A stretch of DNA of 64,000 nt from Papilionanthe hookeriana x Papilionanthe teres (GCA_022702705.1 CM040423.1:46387575-46451574), one strand, 5' to 3'; counted from the first letter of the stretch, positions 10,988 through 23,950 are shown. Notes: generated by a model not told the origin, from the letters alone. Made by a program: numbers and translations.

Positions 10988-13856
10988 TTAATTAATTTGT
11001 TCTTTCTTCCATGTTTCAAAACTTCTGGGCTGGAATTGTCTGTTAGAAGAGCCATAGGTGCTGAATGAGCTCAGGTGCTGAATTTTCTTCAGAACTTCTT
11101 CTACAGGGGGAGGTGGTCCAGGCAGCTTTGAATGTTTAAATCTGCACCCAGGTCCATTTGGGCAGAATCCCATCATATACCTTCATGAAAAATAAGAGAC
11201 AATTAAATAACATAACATAACATAAATTTTGCAAAAAAAAACGCAAATTTAGAACTTTAGTTAACTGTTCTGCTACATTACAGAGATTCCTAGAATCTGG
11301 TTCATTGCTCATCATGCTGAAGAAGCCAGAAAAAATTACTATTTGGCTCAATTTAAAGTTTTGAAGGATCAAGTGTCTGCAAACTTTTCAGTATGGTGAG
11401 GGAGGGAGAACTTTGATAAGATTTGAAGCTTATTATCATTCATAAACACTATAATTAGAAGACCATAAATAAACTTAAGAAAATTATAAATGATATTTCC
11501 ATGCAAAACTATAGTTCTCTAAACTTTGTTTCTTAAATACAATAATGTTATCAGGCATTTTTAAAATTCCCCCTTCAAGAGATGCAGAATTGATCAGCAA
11601 GTAAACATACTACAAACTTTAAAAGAACATACATACCTGACATGATCTGACATGCCACAATATAACAAAAGTTTAAAAGTAATAGAGAACTCCAAAATTG
11701 AGGATTTGGCAGTAGAGAGTGAAGCAGCATTCATTAATTGGAATTAATGAACTGCTAGAGTTTTTTATATTAATAAGCAGATTACTTTTTCATAAAAATT
11801 TTTAACCGGAAATAAAGAAACTCTTCTGATATCAGAGACTTTGCAACAGACATATGTGGTGCTTGAAAAGGTACTATCATGTACAACAATATCATCAAAG
11901 CAGAGTCCTTGAAAAAGGAATAACCATAGTTGCAGTTGAAAAGTAATTTAAGCAAATTCTATAAGAAAAATGGAGCACAGTGTTTTAAGCTGATAATGAA
12001 GATAAATAGTATGATTGTTCAATGAGACAGAGAGTTCGTAATATTTTTAAAGAGAAAGGTGTCAAAATGATTCTTTACACTTCGCAAAAGAGTCATTTTA
12101 GTTCCAAAGTCTAAAGTGTCAATTCCGACACCAAAAAATCTTTTAATACGGGTTGCAATAGTTCATAAGGAAGGACTATTTTAGCCCCTATTAAAAGAGC
12201 CTTGAGTACTAATTTGAAACTTCTATACACTCTAAAACTAACACGATCCTATGCATCGACTGCTTTGAAACTTTAATATCGTTCATTGCTTAACAACATG
12301 ACAGGGCTTGAAGATTCAACTAACGTATCAACTTGTTTTAGAACCTTGTAAATCAAAATGCACCTTAAATTACACGCAAGCCGTTGAAAAAGAAAAAATT
12401 AAGTTTCATATGCAAAACATGTTGATGACAAACTTCTGCAACACAATAAACACCTAAATAGTCCGAAGCACACACCTTAGGGTCTACATGAAAGTTTTGC
12501 ATCTCCTAAAAACTATTAAGGCATAATTTACATAACATGGATAACATATTTTCTTCAACAAAAATATAGTAAACATATAATTAAGATTTGCAGGTAGGTC
12601 AGCTCACTCAAATAAAGAATTGATTGGATTAAAGAAACTCCATGTTTTCTTCCAATTCTTATGTATTTAAATATCTGACACCTATAGTTTAATATTTACT
12701 AATTCCATGATGAATAAATTGTTGTCTCTGCTACGATCTCCATTAGTATACTCACCTCCATCACCCTCACCATCATTCAAATTAGATTGCATGGTTTTGA
12801 CTAGCAAAGACACTTAAAAACTATCACATCAACACTGCTGATTTCAAAAGGAAGTGAAGTATATTAAAAAAAAAAACTACAAGAAGAGAAACTATGATTC
12901 AACAAATCAGATCTCCAAAATTTCAACTTCCTAGCACGGATTGCATCTTAAACATGAACAAATAATGACCAAAATCACCAGTTTGCAACTTTAATTACAA
13001 CTTTATTTCTTTTTTTTTCCAAAAAAGATGAATCACGGAGTGGTCCTCCCCAATTTCCATCTGGTTTTAGTCAATGATATCAGTGATCAAAAGTTAGTCA
13101 ATTGCAGAAGGAAACTTTATAGAATCCTCCAATTTGCATAAAGGTAGAGTTGCTTATTAGCAAATTTTGCACTATTTGGCAACTTCCGCTCACAAAATGA
13201 GTTTACAACACCTGTAAAACTCTACCCCGACCAACTGATAAAATAAAAATCTCGTTTTTGAGGGATGTGACGAAGATGGCGCCGGAATTTTTACCCAACA
13301 GCATGTAAGACTAAAAATAGTCATCTCAATCAGAGCCAAATCGTCTTCAACTCCATTTTTTTCACCAACAATAACCACGAACTTATTCTAATTCCTTCCA
13401 GATCGCAGATCAAGTTTGTTTTCAATAAAAAGAGAAAAGAAAAGAAAAAACTAAAATCCCCGCAGAATAGTAAGTATAAGTAAACTGCAAGAAGCGAAGG
13501 CAAAAGCATACATACATGTGACACTCCTTGATCTCCTCCACGGTGTGTTTATAGAGGCAATCCTTCTCCCGGCACTCACCAAAGTTCCGAAAGAACCTGC
13601 AAACCGGCATCTTCTCTTTATCATACTGGTGGAGAAACCCGCAAGACGAACCCTTCATGCACAAACCGCGCAGCCAGTGCCGGCAAACCGTCCGCCGGAA
13701 GTTTCTCCTGTCCGGCAGCGCAACTGCGTTTTCCGGCGCCATAGCCACCCTCGGATCACCGTAAGGATCCTGCCCCATGGCCGCCGAGGATTCTCCACCG
13801 CCGGCGTCTAGCGCTGGTTCGAAGTCAAAGCTGAAGGCCCCCTCGGAATCATCCAT
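10988..13856 (-). CDS. CPSF30: CPSF30-type CCCH zinc-finger protein, short form without YTH domain
   Basis: Plant homologue of the 30 kDa cleavage and polyadenylation specificity factor subunit, a nuclear RNA-binding protein of mRNA 3'-end processing. Exon 1 is 13856-13516 and exon 2 is 11180-10988, with a GT-AG intron of 2,335 bp (donor GTATGTATGC, acceptor ATGAAG). The join is phase 2 and gives HMYMMGFCPNGP. The 177-residue product starts MDDSEGAFSFDFEPALD, like plant CPSF30. It has three intact fingers: C58-C66-C72-H76, C86-C95-C100-H104 and C112-C120-C126-H130, the last spanning the intron. KLPGPPPPVEEVLKKIQ follows, then the frame ends after SFETWKKEQIN. Arabidopsis CPSF30 short and long forms are about 250 and 630 residues, the long one with a YTH domain. 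No YTH coding sequence is seen down to 767. It may be a natural short gene, a truncated copy, or have an unrecognised further exon. Confidence 0.85.
11181..13515 (-). other. CPSF30-type intron 1
   Basis: AT-rich intron of 2.3 kb with short ambiguous frames only. 12650-12690 has a fragment (ATTCTTATGTATTTAAATATC) related to the TTTACATA MITE core. No intact mobile element was seen. Confidence 0.7.
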
Positions 13857-14322
13857 TGAAGATTCGATCAACCAATTTGTGCTAAGAGTTTCGGAGTTAG
13901 GTTTTGCGAAAACAGAAGTAGCGGAGAATCAAAACTGCTGCGAAAGGAGCGATTTTGAAAGGATCAGAAGCAAATCTCTGATTTTTCGATCTCTACGTTT
14001 TGTTATTGTTTTTTCAGCGAGTCTTCGCCGACAACGAGCTCGAGGAGGACGAAGACTTAGATCTAGTTAATGGACTTGCTGAGTATGCGAAAAGATCGTA
14101 TGCGGGCTAAGAAGGTCTACTGCTGGATGCCGTCGATCTTTATATGGACGGATGTTATCGCTGGATTCGTATAAATTTTGCGTGCGCTCGAACGCCGCCG
14201 ATCGAGTGCGACTCGACGGGGCTGCGACAGCTGAAAAAAGGGCCCAATTTGTTCCGTGTTGGACTCAATAAAAAGCCCATCTGAAAGATATTTATTTGAT
14301 GGGCTGTTAAAAAAAATACTAA
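13857..14322 (-). promoter_or_regulatory. CPSF30: 5' UTR and probable promoter region of the CPSF30-type gene
   Basis: Lies directly upstream of ATG 13856. It is GC-richer than the flanks and has no long frame related to a known protein. No clear TATA box can be assigned. A MITE begins at 14323. Confidence 0.4.
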
Positions 14323-14530
14323 GGGTCTCTTTGGAGCAGTTTATTTGGTGCGGTAGCGTTTTGAAAACGGACCTGGTCTGTTTGGATAAACCGCATTTTG
14401 ACAGCTTATGTGTTTTCAAAACGCTGAAAATAGAGTTTTCACAACGCACCTACCTAGATGCGGTGGGAGTTTTCTGTCTGCGATCTGACTTTTTCCAAAA
14501 AAAATAAAAACTTTGTAATAGCTATCGCAC
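14323..14530. mobile_element. PIF/Harbinger-like MITE, one end clear
   Basis: Preceded by TAA (14320-14322), the usual 3 bp PIF/Harbinger target, and starting GGGTCTCTTTGGAGCAG, the family terminal repeat (GGGTCTGTTTGGGGCAG). Inside are paired GTTTTGAAAAC and TTTTCAAAACGC stretches. The right end with its inverted terminus was not found, so the copy is probably truncated. Confidence 0.5.
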
Positions 14531-15690
14531 CTAGCATTTAAGATGTTTCAATCCCTGCAGTCTTTTCTAAGAGTTGTATGATAACGAATTTAACAGCTTT
14601 AATAAATTCTATAAATTTCAATTTACTAAATATTTCCCACAAAAGGATTTAATAAAATCAGAACTTAAAAGGCAAAATTGAGAAGAAATTTAATTTATTA
14701 AATATTGCATTTAAAACTTACATTTTTTAGGTCCCATAATATTTAAGTTAAATCCTATTTAAATACATTAACATAAAGGCCCTAAAACTATTTTTAAAAG
14801 TTTATATTTCTAGGCTTATATGCATTAGTTTTATTTTGCATAAATATTTGAAGGCTTATTGTAAGCTTCATTGGAATATTAGCTATTGAGTGGTAGTTGA
14901 ATAGAGTTTTGGCTTCATATGATATTATCATTTTATTTTCATAAATATTATTAAATTCAAAATTTAAATAAAAGTTTATTTATTTGAATATAATAATTTA
15001 TTTATATTTTTCATGATATAAATGCATTGATATTCGATCATATATCATACATTAAAACTTATCTTCCATAATTTTCCATATATTTTCTCCTATGTATGTA
15101 ATAAATTTAGCACTGGTTCTTGTTTTAAAATAAATGAGTATCTGATGGTATTTTTTTCTTCTGTCCTACTCCTATAATCTAACTTTTATGAGAAATATAA
15201 TAGTAGTAGTAATACAACTCTATGAGCTCATTGATTCTACATCAAAATTTAAAAAAAAAAGTAATTAATTTGTTAATAATGAGATTTGTTATGTGCTCAT
15301 GAATTTGCGGCGATAGAGTGTTATATTAACATTATAGTATTGTACAAAGATCTGACACACATAGAATAAAAAAATAACTGATAGAGAGAACGATAGAGAT
15401 TTTTTTTACGTGGGAAACTAAAAAAAAAAGGTAAAAATCAGAGGGCTTATCCCAGTTTAAATGATTTCATTATATCAAGGTAGGTTGCATGAATTTATTT
15501 GCCCTTAAATAGCTAGAAGTAATACTATGTAAACGGAGGTTATCGATGTAACTTTCAATAAGTGAGTAGTAGAATACCACATTAGGGAGGTAGTAGCGAC
15601 TTAACCGCTAGGAAAAAAAAAGTTAGCAGTTGAGACGATCATATACCAAAAAATTTGATGCCATGGCATGTTGGAATACAGTGGTCCTGA
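14531..15690. other. AT-rich intergenic DNA
   Basis: No coding frame or recognisable repeat beyond short A and T runs. Confidence 0.6.
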
Positions 15691-15694
15691 TAAT

Positions 15695-16080
15695 GTCAGT
15701 GATGGTGGTCGAGCAACGGTGGCAGTGACCAAAGGTGGCGGTCAAGCAATGGTGGCAGTGACGATCTCACTGCAACAACGATAAGACAGTAGTGGTATGA
15801 TCGCGTCAACCAGACGACAATATTTTGGCAACAACCATGGTGGCGGCCTAGCAGTGTTGATCTGATAATGATAGCGGTCGAATTATTGTGGTGGAGACAT
15901 GACTTGGGTGGCCCGTTGGTGATGGCAACCTGAAGGTGGTGTTAGGCGACGGGGATGATTGTGGTCTGACGACAGTAGCCGCTGGACAACGCTTGCCTTG
16001 GGGCGGCGACAACGGTGGTCATATAGTTGTGGTGACAAGACTACGATGATAGTTAGGGAAGAGTGAAGGTGCGAGTGAAA
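15695..16080. repeat. GC-rich degenerate GGTGGC/GATGGT low-complexity block
   Basis: Irregular repeats around GGTGGCAGTGACC and GGTGGTCGAGCAACGG, roughly period 3, giving long but meaningless frames rich in Ser, His and Pro on the minus strand. Blocks of the same character occur at 24470-24910 and, in the other orientation, 57005-57290. Confidence 0.6.
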
Positions 16081-19000
16081 TGTGGGTGGGAGCAGGTAAG
16101 AAACACCCCCCCTTGGGGGCGTTTGATTTAGTGAAGTCAAGAAATGTCCTCTTGTATTGATCAAAATAAACGCCCCTCAGTACCGTGCTCCTCAAATACT
16201 TTTAGCATAGTGCTCCTTCCTCTAAATCAATTAATTTTAGTGCTCCTTTACAAAATTTTTCTTATAATTATGTATTGCTCAAAATACCCTTGCCATACCA
16301 ACTTTACTAGGGTACAAAAGACTTATTTCGTGAATAAAAGTTATATGATTTTACTATTCAGCAGTGTCTCTCTCGCCTCTTTCCTTTTTTTTCGTGCTTT
16401 ATTCCGCACAGATTTGAATTCAACACTAATACATATTAGATTTTAATAATAATTTAATTGTTTTACATCAATAATAATACTATGCATTTATAATTAAAAT
16501 AACTTTAAAAAGATTTTTATTATAATTTCTAGATTTTATTTAAATTAACAAGAAACTAAATTTAAAATCAAACTATTATTCGATTTAAATTTTATCCAAC
16601 TCATACAAAATCTATTTATGCATGTAAACAAAATATTTATATAATCATCCACTCATAAGATCATAAAATGTGTTGACAATTTTCTTTTTACATTTTTACC
16701 CCCACCCTATTAGTTAGAGTAAAGTTGGTGACAAGCTTAGGAGTAAAGGAAGGGCATGCATTAATGCATAGACTCAGGCCACCATTCCCTATTGGCTGCT
16801 GCGACTGCAAAACCATTATAGGAGCTGCTCTTAATACCTTAGCCCGCAAAGAGTGGCTTTAGACCTATATTCTACTTTTGAATTATTTATCATTTAGTTA
16901 TGACTTCTTTTTTTCTTTTTTTGCAGGGGAATTTACATAAATACCCTCCATTTCCTAATTTCCTATGTATTTGCAAATATAATAATGTCTAAAGTCTGCA
17001 TTTTTGCTTTTATACGACTCAAATGCTACATATCACTCAAATGTATGCAAAATTAAAGTTTTGGTGATAGATTTGTAAATACATAAGATTTATGTTGTTA
17101 TATGTAAATTTTCTCTTTTGTTTATTATATTATTTTTATTGGTGTAATTTAATTTTAATATTGTACACATTAGTAAGAGGTGTTGAGTTAGTATTAAATT
17201 TAAGATATAAAAATGAATTTATTTTGTTTTTTTTTTAATCCTATTTTTATTAAATAAATATGATAATGAGAAATAAATTTTCTTATTTATTTTAAGCCAT
17301 TAAAATTTTAAAATCACGTTATACATCTCTGTTTTTAGATTCAATTTTTGGCTTATTTGAGTGGTTATTGTGATTTATAGGACAAAGACATTTAGAGCTC
17401 TCATCTTTATCATCTTTTTACCACACTACTGTCGGAAACGAAACCTAGATCCTACTGCCCGCCTTCACAACATTTAAAGGGAAGGCATTAACAGAAATGC
17501 GACGTACAGAAACCTCAAAAACTCCCTCATTTCTCGTCCGAAGAGCGGTAAAAGATTTATTGTATCGAAAGAAATTGTATTTGCAACTAGAGTGAATCAC
17601 AAAGAGTCTAAATATATGACTTTGGAAAAATGAAAAGTGCTTGATCAAACAACCTTAGGTTTTATCCGTCTTTCATTTTTCTTGTATGTTGCTTTAAACA
17701 CAGTGAATGAGAAAATTTTAGTTGATTGATGAAAACCCTGGCAATGATGCATGAGAAACATTCTGCTTCAATAAATATTTTTTCGATCAAGACATTATTC
17801 AACATGAAAATTATGGAAGAAAGTTCTGTGACTAAACATTTCAATAACTTCAACTCTGTGACAAATCAATTATAGTTGGCAGTCATAAAGTTCCATGACA
17901 AAATCACGATATAGTTAATCCTACTTTTATTATCGGGCAGCTGAGATGGACAGATCCTAACGTTAAATAAAAACTTCGATGATATATTGGATCAATATTA
18001 AATGAAAAATTTGCAGAAAAACAACGGGCAATGAATCTTCAACTTTTTCTCCTGAAAATTAGTGGTAAAAAAAAGAAAAAAAAAATTAAAAATTGAATTT
18101 AAATAAAATATCCCGACAAATTCTGTGCCGTTACTATTTTCTCTGAAGCCACAAGTCAAAAGAAGTGACTCTTCGGCCACTATCAGCTAACACTTGTTCT
18201 ATTCCACCCTATACAATATTAATATTTGCCTAAATATAATATTTATTAGGTCCTCCTTCACTATCGAGCCAAAAAATGCATAATTAATTAAACAAAAACA
18301 GGAAAAAAAAAAACTTTTACAGGCTTTAATCCGCACATCTCATTTCTTTAATCTCGGATTGTTGACAATAGTCAGGTGTCCGTTGGTGACACTAAATAAA
18401 AATATATAATAAATATCATAAAGGGAATTTTTGATCTGTTTTTGATATGGAAGAAAAAGAAAAAAACTTTATTTAAAAAATATAAAAAGTATTGGGAGGT
18501 GGGAAAAGACCTAATCGCTGATCTGACTTTTACACTAATCTGTTATGCCGTTCTTTCATCTATCGTCAGTCATATCGTTCGCCGCTAACGTGTATGATGA
18601 TGTGATCGCCGATAGTTAATAATTCGGACGTGCAGACATAGAATATTTTCTCCTGATTTTGAGATCATGATAGCGATTTTCTAAACTTTATATGTTATCT
18701 AATATAAGAAAACAGTGAATTTATATGATTTACTTATTTATAATGAGTTACTTTGATTTATCAAGCACTAAGATCTTTTCTCTTTTATTAATTTATGCTT
18801 AAGAGTCACGATGTTTTACGTGAACTTTTATACGTGTCTATATAATTTTTTATACTATCATAATACTTCACTAATAATCTCTCAACATATAATAGTGAAT
18901 ACGAACCCTACGGTGCATGTAGTATTTTATATCACTAATAAATCAGTAATAATATTTCAAAATGGAATAGTGAATATAACACCACATAATTCTTATATAT

Positions 19001-19186
19001 TTACATATTTAACACCAGAATATTCATCAAATATTTAATATCAGATCAGACATATCACCTTTATTACCTTTTTAAAAACGAGATGCACTTATTCTCACAT
19101 AGATTTATGATACCAAGGTGAAATAAATGTAAATAACAGACTATATATGGGGTGGCGGCAGTGGAGTCCGCTACGATTTATCCTCA
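16081..19186. other. AT-rich intergenic DNA
   Basis: No recognisable gene. Contains one TTTACATA-family MITE (16927-17114) and a fragment of that family near 18975-19040. 17400-17660 is locally less AT-rich but shows no known protein. Confidence 0.6.
16927..17114. mobile_element. MITE, 'TTTACATA' family, copy 3
   Basis: Left end GGGGAATTTACATAAATACC; right end, read inverted, GAGAAAATTTACATATAACA. The core CCTATGTATTTGCAAATATA is shared with other copies. About 188 bp. Confidence 0.55.
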
Positions 19187-19260
19187 CGCCTCATTCCTTT
19201 TGCTCGAGAAGCCATACTGTGGCTCAACCAGTGTAGTCATTCACTTGATGGTGAGACTTA

Positions 19261-21256
19261 CGGAGCGTTTGGGGCAACTTATTGAGGGCGGTGGCGTTTT
19301 GATAACGCCGCTGCCCTGTTTGAATAAAACGTTTGGCGCCGCTTTATCCCACTGCCAATACCGCGCTTAATACTTTTATTAACAGAAGTCCGAAGCGGGC
19401 GGCCACCAGATTATCACGCGTATATGTGTTTTATTTTCACGGGTGCCCTTCTGCTGCTCTACGCGTCGCCCTCCCCGTCTCGCCCTCCCCGTTCAGCACC
19501 ATCCCAGATCTCCTCCCCGTTCGACCCCGTCTGCTGCTCTACGCGTCGCCCTCTCCATCTGCTCTTCGCGTATACCCGTCGCTGCTCTACGCGTCTGCTC
19601 CGTATGCTCTTCGCGTCGCCCTCTCTGTTTTCCCCGTCTTCTGCTCTACGCGTCTACCCGTCGCCCTCTCCGCTGAGCACCATCCCATATCTCCTCCTCG
19701 TTCGGCTAGATAGGCGAGATCATTGAGCACCATCCCAGATCTCCTCCCTGTTCGGCTAGATCGTGAGTTCTCGCCTCTGCTCTATTCCTAACCCGACATT
19801 TTAGGTACGTTTTCTGTCGATGAGGTAGATCTCACATCCCTGTTAATTCCTTCCTTTAGTTTAGGAGAAGTCATATATCTCACTTCCTAAAAATCTAGAT
19901 CTGTTTATCCATAAGATTTTTATTGTGGTGTGGATATATTTACATTATTGCTGTTTTTTTTTTATCTTTAGTAGAGGCTATATGTATTTTTGTTGGAATT
20001 GAGTTTTAAATTTTTATTTATTTATTTATTTATTTATTTATTTGGCGTTTTTAGTGTAGTTTGATTTTCATACAGAGTAGTGTAATAATTTTTAAAGATT
20101 AGTTGCTTATCTTTGAAGATTACGTGCTTGTTTTGTCATTATTTACAAACACAATTAATATACATTAATATCTTTAGATTCTAAGATGTTCCACATCAAT
20201 AATTGATTGTATCAAAAGAATTAATTTCACTTTATTTTTTTCGCTGTATTTTTAACTAGACGATTGAAATGAATGTTTTATATCTTTTTTTGTGTTGTGA
20301 TATTCTTTTCACTTTGACATTTTTTGTAAATGCCTTTCTTATAGTTATACTATTATCTAATTGATATATTTCATTTAAAAAATATATATATATATGAGAA
20401 GAATTGTTTTGTGATTAGAACAATTGCTAGACCATTGAGACATATATGTCTAGTTATTTGGTTAAAAAAATCAAGTTATTATTTTGCAAAAAATTTATTA
20501 ATTATTTAATTTCTGCCTAATCATTTAATGTTTTTGTTACAATTTGGCTCTTATATTAACTAATTGCTTAATTGTGATTAACTACTATGAAAGAAGTTTG
20601 CTATTGCTAATCTTATGCCCCTTCTGTCCAAATTTCTAGTTTGGATTGCTTTGGTTGAGACCTTTGAATGATTGATCACCAAGCCAGACTGCTCTACTGC
20701 TACGTCTTGTTCTTGCTCGCTCTCTTGCTCTTTCTCGATTTTCTGTCATCACTTGCTTCCATACATGCTTTTCCTAGTACCTTGAAAGAGTGCATGCTGC
20801 ATTAAAATAAAAATAGTTTTGTTAATGTTGTATGCTTGCAATGTCATTTAATTCTTGCAATTGTTCAGTAGTTTTGATAATGCTACTGAACAATTGCAAG
20901 AATTTTAAAAGTATACTTAAAAGTAAAATTTTATATTTAAAAATATTTATTGTTAAATTTAAAATAAGATTTTATACTTAATAAAATTTTATTAATAAAG
21001 AAGAGCATAAATTGTTATTTTTCTACAAACAACTGTATATAAGTTATTTTCAAACCGCAGAAATCAAACAACTCAACAGTTTATTTATTTCGAAGTGGAA
21101 GAGTCATTTATCCATAAACAGCTGCTAATAAGCTGTTTTCCAAATGCTCACAAACAAAAAGACAACTTATTTGAATCAGCTGTTTATCAGCATATTATCA
21201 GAATAAGCAGCTTATCTGAATAAGCAGAATAAGCTGCAGCTGCCCCAAATAGACCC
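19261..21256. mobile_element. Non-autonomous PIF/Harbinger-like DNA transposon, 2.0 kb
   Basis: Bounded by TTA on both sides (19258-19260 and 21257-21259), the superfamily's target duplication. The left end is CGGAGCGTTTGGGGCAACTT. The right end, read inverted, is GGGTCTATTTGGGGCAGCTG. The insertion site can be checked within the window, because an uninterrupted duplicate of the target reads GAGACTTAGCTTGTTGAAC at 21379-21397. No transposase or Myb-like frame was found, so it needs an autonomous partner. The interior has a GC-rich tandem-repeat block (19441-19760), then AT-rich DNA. Confidence 0.8.
19441..19760. repeat. GC-rich degenerate tandem repeats inside the Harbinger-like element
   Basis: Repeats of CTGCTCTACGCGTCGCCCTC (about five variant copies) and three copies of GAGCACCATCCCAGATCTCC with variants (start of the third near 19724). 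They create three overlapping frames of 77-126 codons that resemble no protein. The block may be a captured 5' UTR-like fragment. Confidence 0.65.
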
Positions 21257-22431
21257 TTAGTTGTTGAACACTTGCTTGAATAGCACATTTACTAACCTCC
21301 CTGTATCGATGGCGCCTCATTTCTTTTGCTCGAGAAGTCATACTGTGGCCCGACCGGTGTAGTCATTCACTTGGCGGTGAGACTTAGCTTGTTGAACACT
21401 TTGCTTGAATAGCGCATTTATTGAGCTCCCTGTATCAATGAGAACACGACCAACTTGATAATTGTTAATTATTGTTGTTATCACAATAGCATCATTGTAG
21501 GGATTTTCCTTTGGTGGTAGATCCCCTATTTGGTTCCGCTTCTGACTTATCCTCCTTGGTAGTTCGCTCCCTCCAAATACGGGGCATGTATCCTGCGATG
21601 TGCATGACATTCGCGTGGATAGGTTCGTCGGTTGCTCCCCCCACGGGAGTATGCCTTGCCTCTAGGTCGCGACCCCAAGGGCGATGAATTATTTCAGCTT
21701 CCCTTCTTTTATCAAATCTTCAATCAAGCTCTGGGGGTGTCTGCATTCCTACGTGTCGGTCTGTGTTCCCTATGATAATTGTAATACTTCCTACTATCTC
21801 AGTGAAAAGCTTCAATTCTCATTGGTAGTACTTTCATGAATAATTCTTGTCCTGAATGACATCCACTATTTATGTTATGGGCACCATCAATAGGGCTGCT
21901 CAAGGGACCCCGTAGCTGTACCAGGTTTGCTCATGATAATGGGACGATTGGTGGTTTTGAGCCTTTATTTGTCTCCTCTGATCCTCGTGGCGATGGGTGG
22001 AGTTGTTGTTGGTCTTCATAATGTGGGCGGATGATCAGCCATTCATTATGTCTTAATTGCCTCATGTTGTCATGCAACGACCTCTTTTGGTGTTTTTGTT
22101 TGACGGGTTCAAAGGCGTTTTGCAGGCAGCTACGTACTTATTGTCCATCTCTAACAGCTTGGCCAGAATTTGTTGCTCCGCGAGGTTAAGCATGAAGCGT
22201 AATCTTTCCAAACTTACCCCTCGTGTTAGTGCAACCTGGGCCACGTCAGGTTTTAGGTATCTCACATCTAATTTTTCCCTTAGGATACATGCTGATCACA
22301 GGCTCTGGTTGGCTCCTTTTTTCAGTTGTCATAAGGATCAAACACACTTTTTAGGTCTCAGAGCGCAATTAAACAAAGATTGAAATAACCTATTGAGCTC
22401 CACAAAATAGGTGATTACCTTTGCGGGTGAC

Positions 22432-23950
22432 TGATGCACCAAAAATATATACTCTTTTAGCTGTATATTTTTACCTATTTTTTGTGATATTGCACTTTAA
22501 AGGAATGTATTTTTCATGATTTGTTGCAGGTATGATGATTATAGGTGATTGGAGCGAAAAGATGCAAAAAGGAACGAATTTTGAGCAAAATAGAGCAATT
22601 TGGAGGAAAACGACACGGCGCCGCCGCACGCCTCTTCCGCAGACTTCAACGATTATTGGCGGGATGGGGCGCCGCCGCGCCCCATGCTCGGTTCATTTCA
22701 AATTGAAGAGTTTTAGCAGATTTTTGAAGGGGTGCTTGAAGAAACTCTTGGGGAATTCGTTCCTAACATTAAATTAAGTGTTCAAGATGAAAAAAGAGAG
22801 GAGGATTGCTGTAGAGAGTGTAAGGAAAGTGTGAGTGAGAGTTAGGGTTTGTGATTTTAAGAGAGATTCTTCTCTAAGGAGGGGAGGAGAGGAAGTAAAG
22901 TGAGAGATTGTTTCTTCATCTTTATTCTAATGAGATAATCAAGTGTTGCAAGGAATAGAAAATAAATCAAGAGAACTTGGAAGGAATATGTTTGGGGAAG
23001 AGAAGGAGATAAGTTGTATTTACTATTGTGGTTTGTATGACTTTTCTTTTATATATAAAATCCATGTGTTCTTATATCTTCTCCATGATTTGTGAGTAGT
23101 TTCCTTTGCCTTTTTTCTTGCATAAAGTAGTGATGATGTGGAATTGATGTACCCTTAAAGTGTTATAAAAGTTGTGATGTTTCTTTCATTTGGAACTTAA
23201 TTTACTTTTCAATCCGGCCAATTGAATTGTTAAAATATGTTCAAGAACATTAATTCCAAAAGAATTGAATGTTCTACAACAAGAATGAAAAATCCATTTA
23301 ATGTCCGTGAATGAATTGCGTAGTTCATGGGTATTAAGTGCAAATAAATAGGGAAATGAGTTTTGATGGACTTCAAGTCGGAGGTTTCATAGTGACGAGA
23401 ATGGGATCCTCAATTTGGTCTTAAGATTGGTAACTAAAGCCTATGGTTAGCTTCGGGTGAAGGGTGAGTGGGAGCTCCGCAGTGAGAGTCGGCATCCTCC
23501 CAGCCTAGCCTTATATTTAGTGACTAAACTTAAGATATGACAATGTTCTTTACATGCTTGGAAGATGATGTACTCTTTTAAGGGTAAAGAAACAAATATG
23601 CTCCTATTTGGCACAATACAAAAATTTACCATTCATCATCATCCACACATCATAATCTTTATGCAGGAAGGAAGACACTTTCCATATAGAAGTATCTTAT
23701 AAATCACGTAAGTTAGTGTGTGTTAGTTAAAGAGTTTAGTAAGTAGAAATAATTATAGTAGTTTTATTATTACCGTACTTTGCATTAACTAGTTGTAGTA
23801 CACTTAAGTAATTGTTACAATTGCTATTGGATTTTAGTGCTATATTATCTGATTTGAAGAACGTTTTCCCTCCACGTGGGATCGATAACTAGGACTCCAT
23901 TAGATACCTGTATTACTTGATATGATACGTATACTTGCGTTGCATGTGTG
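22432..23950. mobile_element. Probable LTR-retrotransposon non-coding region or solo LTR
   Basis: Starts near TGATGCACCAAAAATATA. The stretch CTCCACGTGGGATCGATAAC followed by ATACGTATACTTGCG near 23870-23940 resembles the 3' part of Tat/Athila-type gypsy LTRs. No coding frame. A paired LTR and target duplication were not found, so the limits are approximate. Confidence 0.4.

Larger units (their letters stand above)
19187..22430 (-). mobile_element. Ty3/gypsy-type retrotransposon remnant (gag-protease), split by a DNA transposon
   Basis: A minus-strand frame (21610-21338) contains NPYNDAIVITTIINNYQVGR followed by VLIDTGSSINALF, the retropepsin active-site motif (D-T-G-S) in the form typical of plant Ty3/gypsy polyproteins. 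Upstream on the coding strand, 22265-22062 and neighbours look like degraded gag. There are many stops, and no RT or integrase part is seen. The protease region holds a tandem duplication of about 127 bp. One copy is interrupted at 19260/21257 by a 2.0 kb element, so 19187-19260 and 21260 onward belong together. Confidence 0.75.

Noticed and set aside
13856..13871. An earlier start codon for the CPSF30-type protein at 13871
   Set aside because: That codon is TTG. The first ATG is 13856-13854, and the protein from there begins like plant CPSF30.
19333..19726. Overlapping frames of 100-126 codons
   Set aside because: Three frames are open together because of a GC-rich tandem repeat. No domain is recognised.
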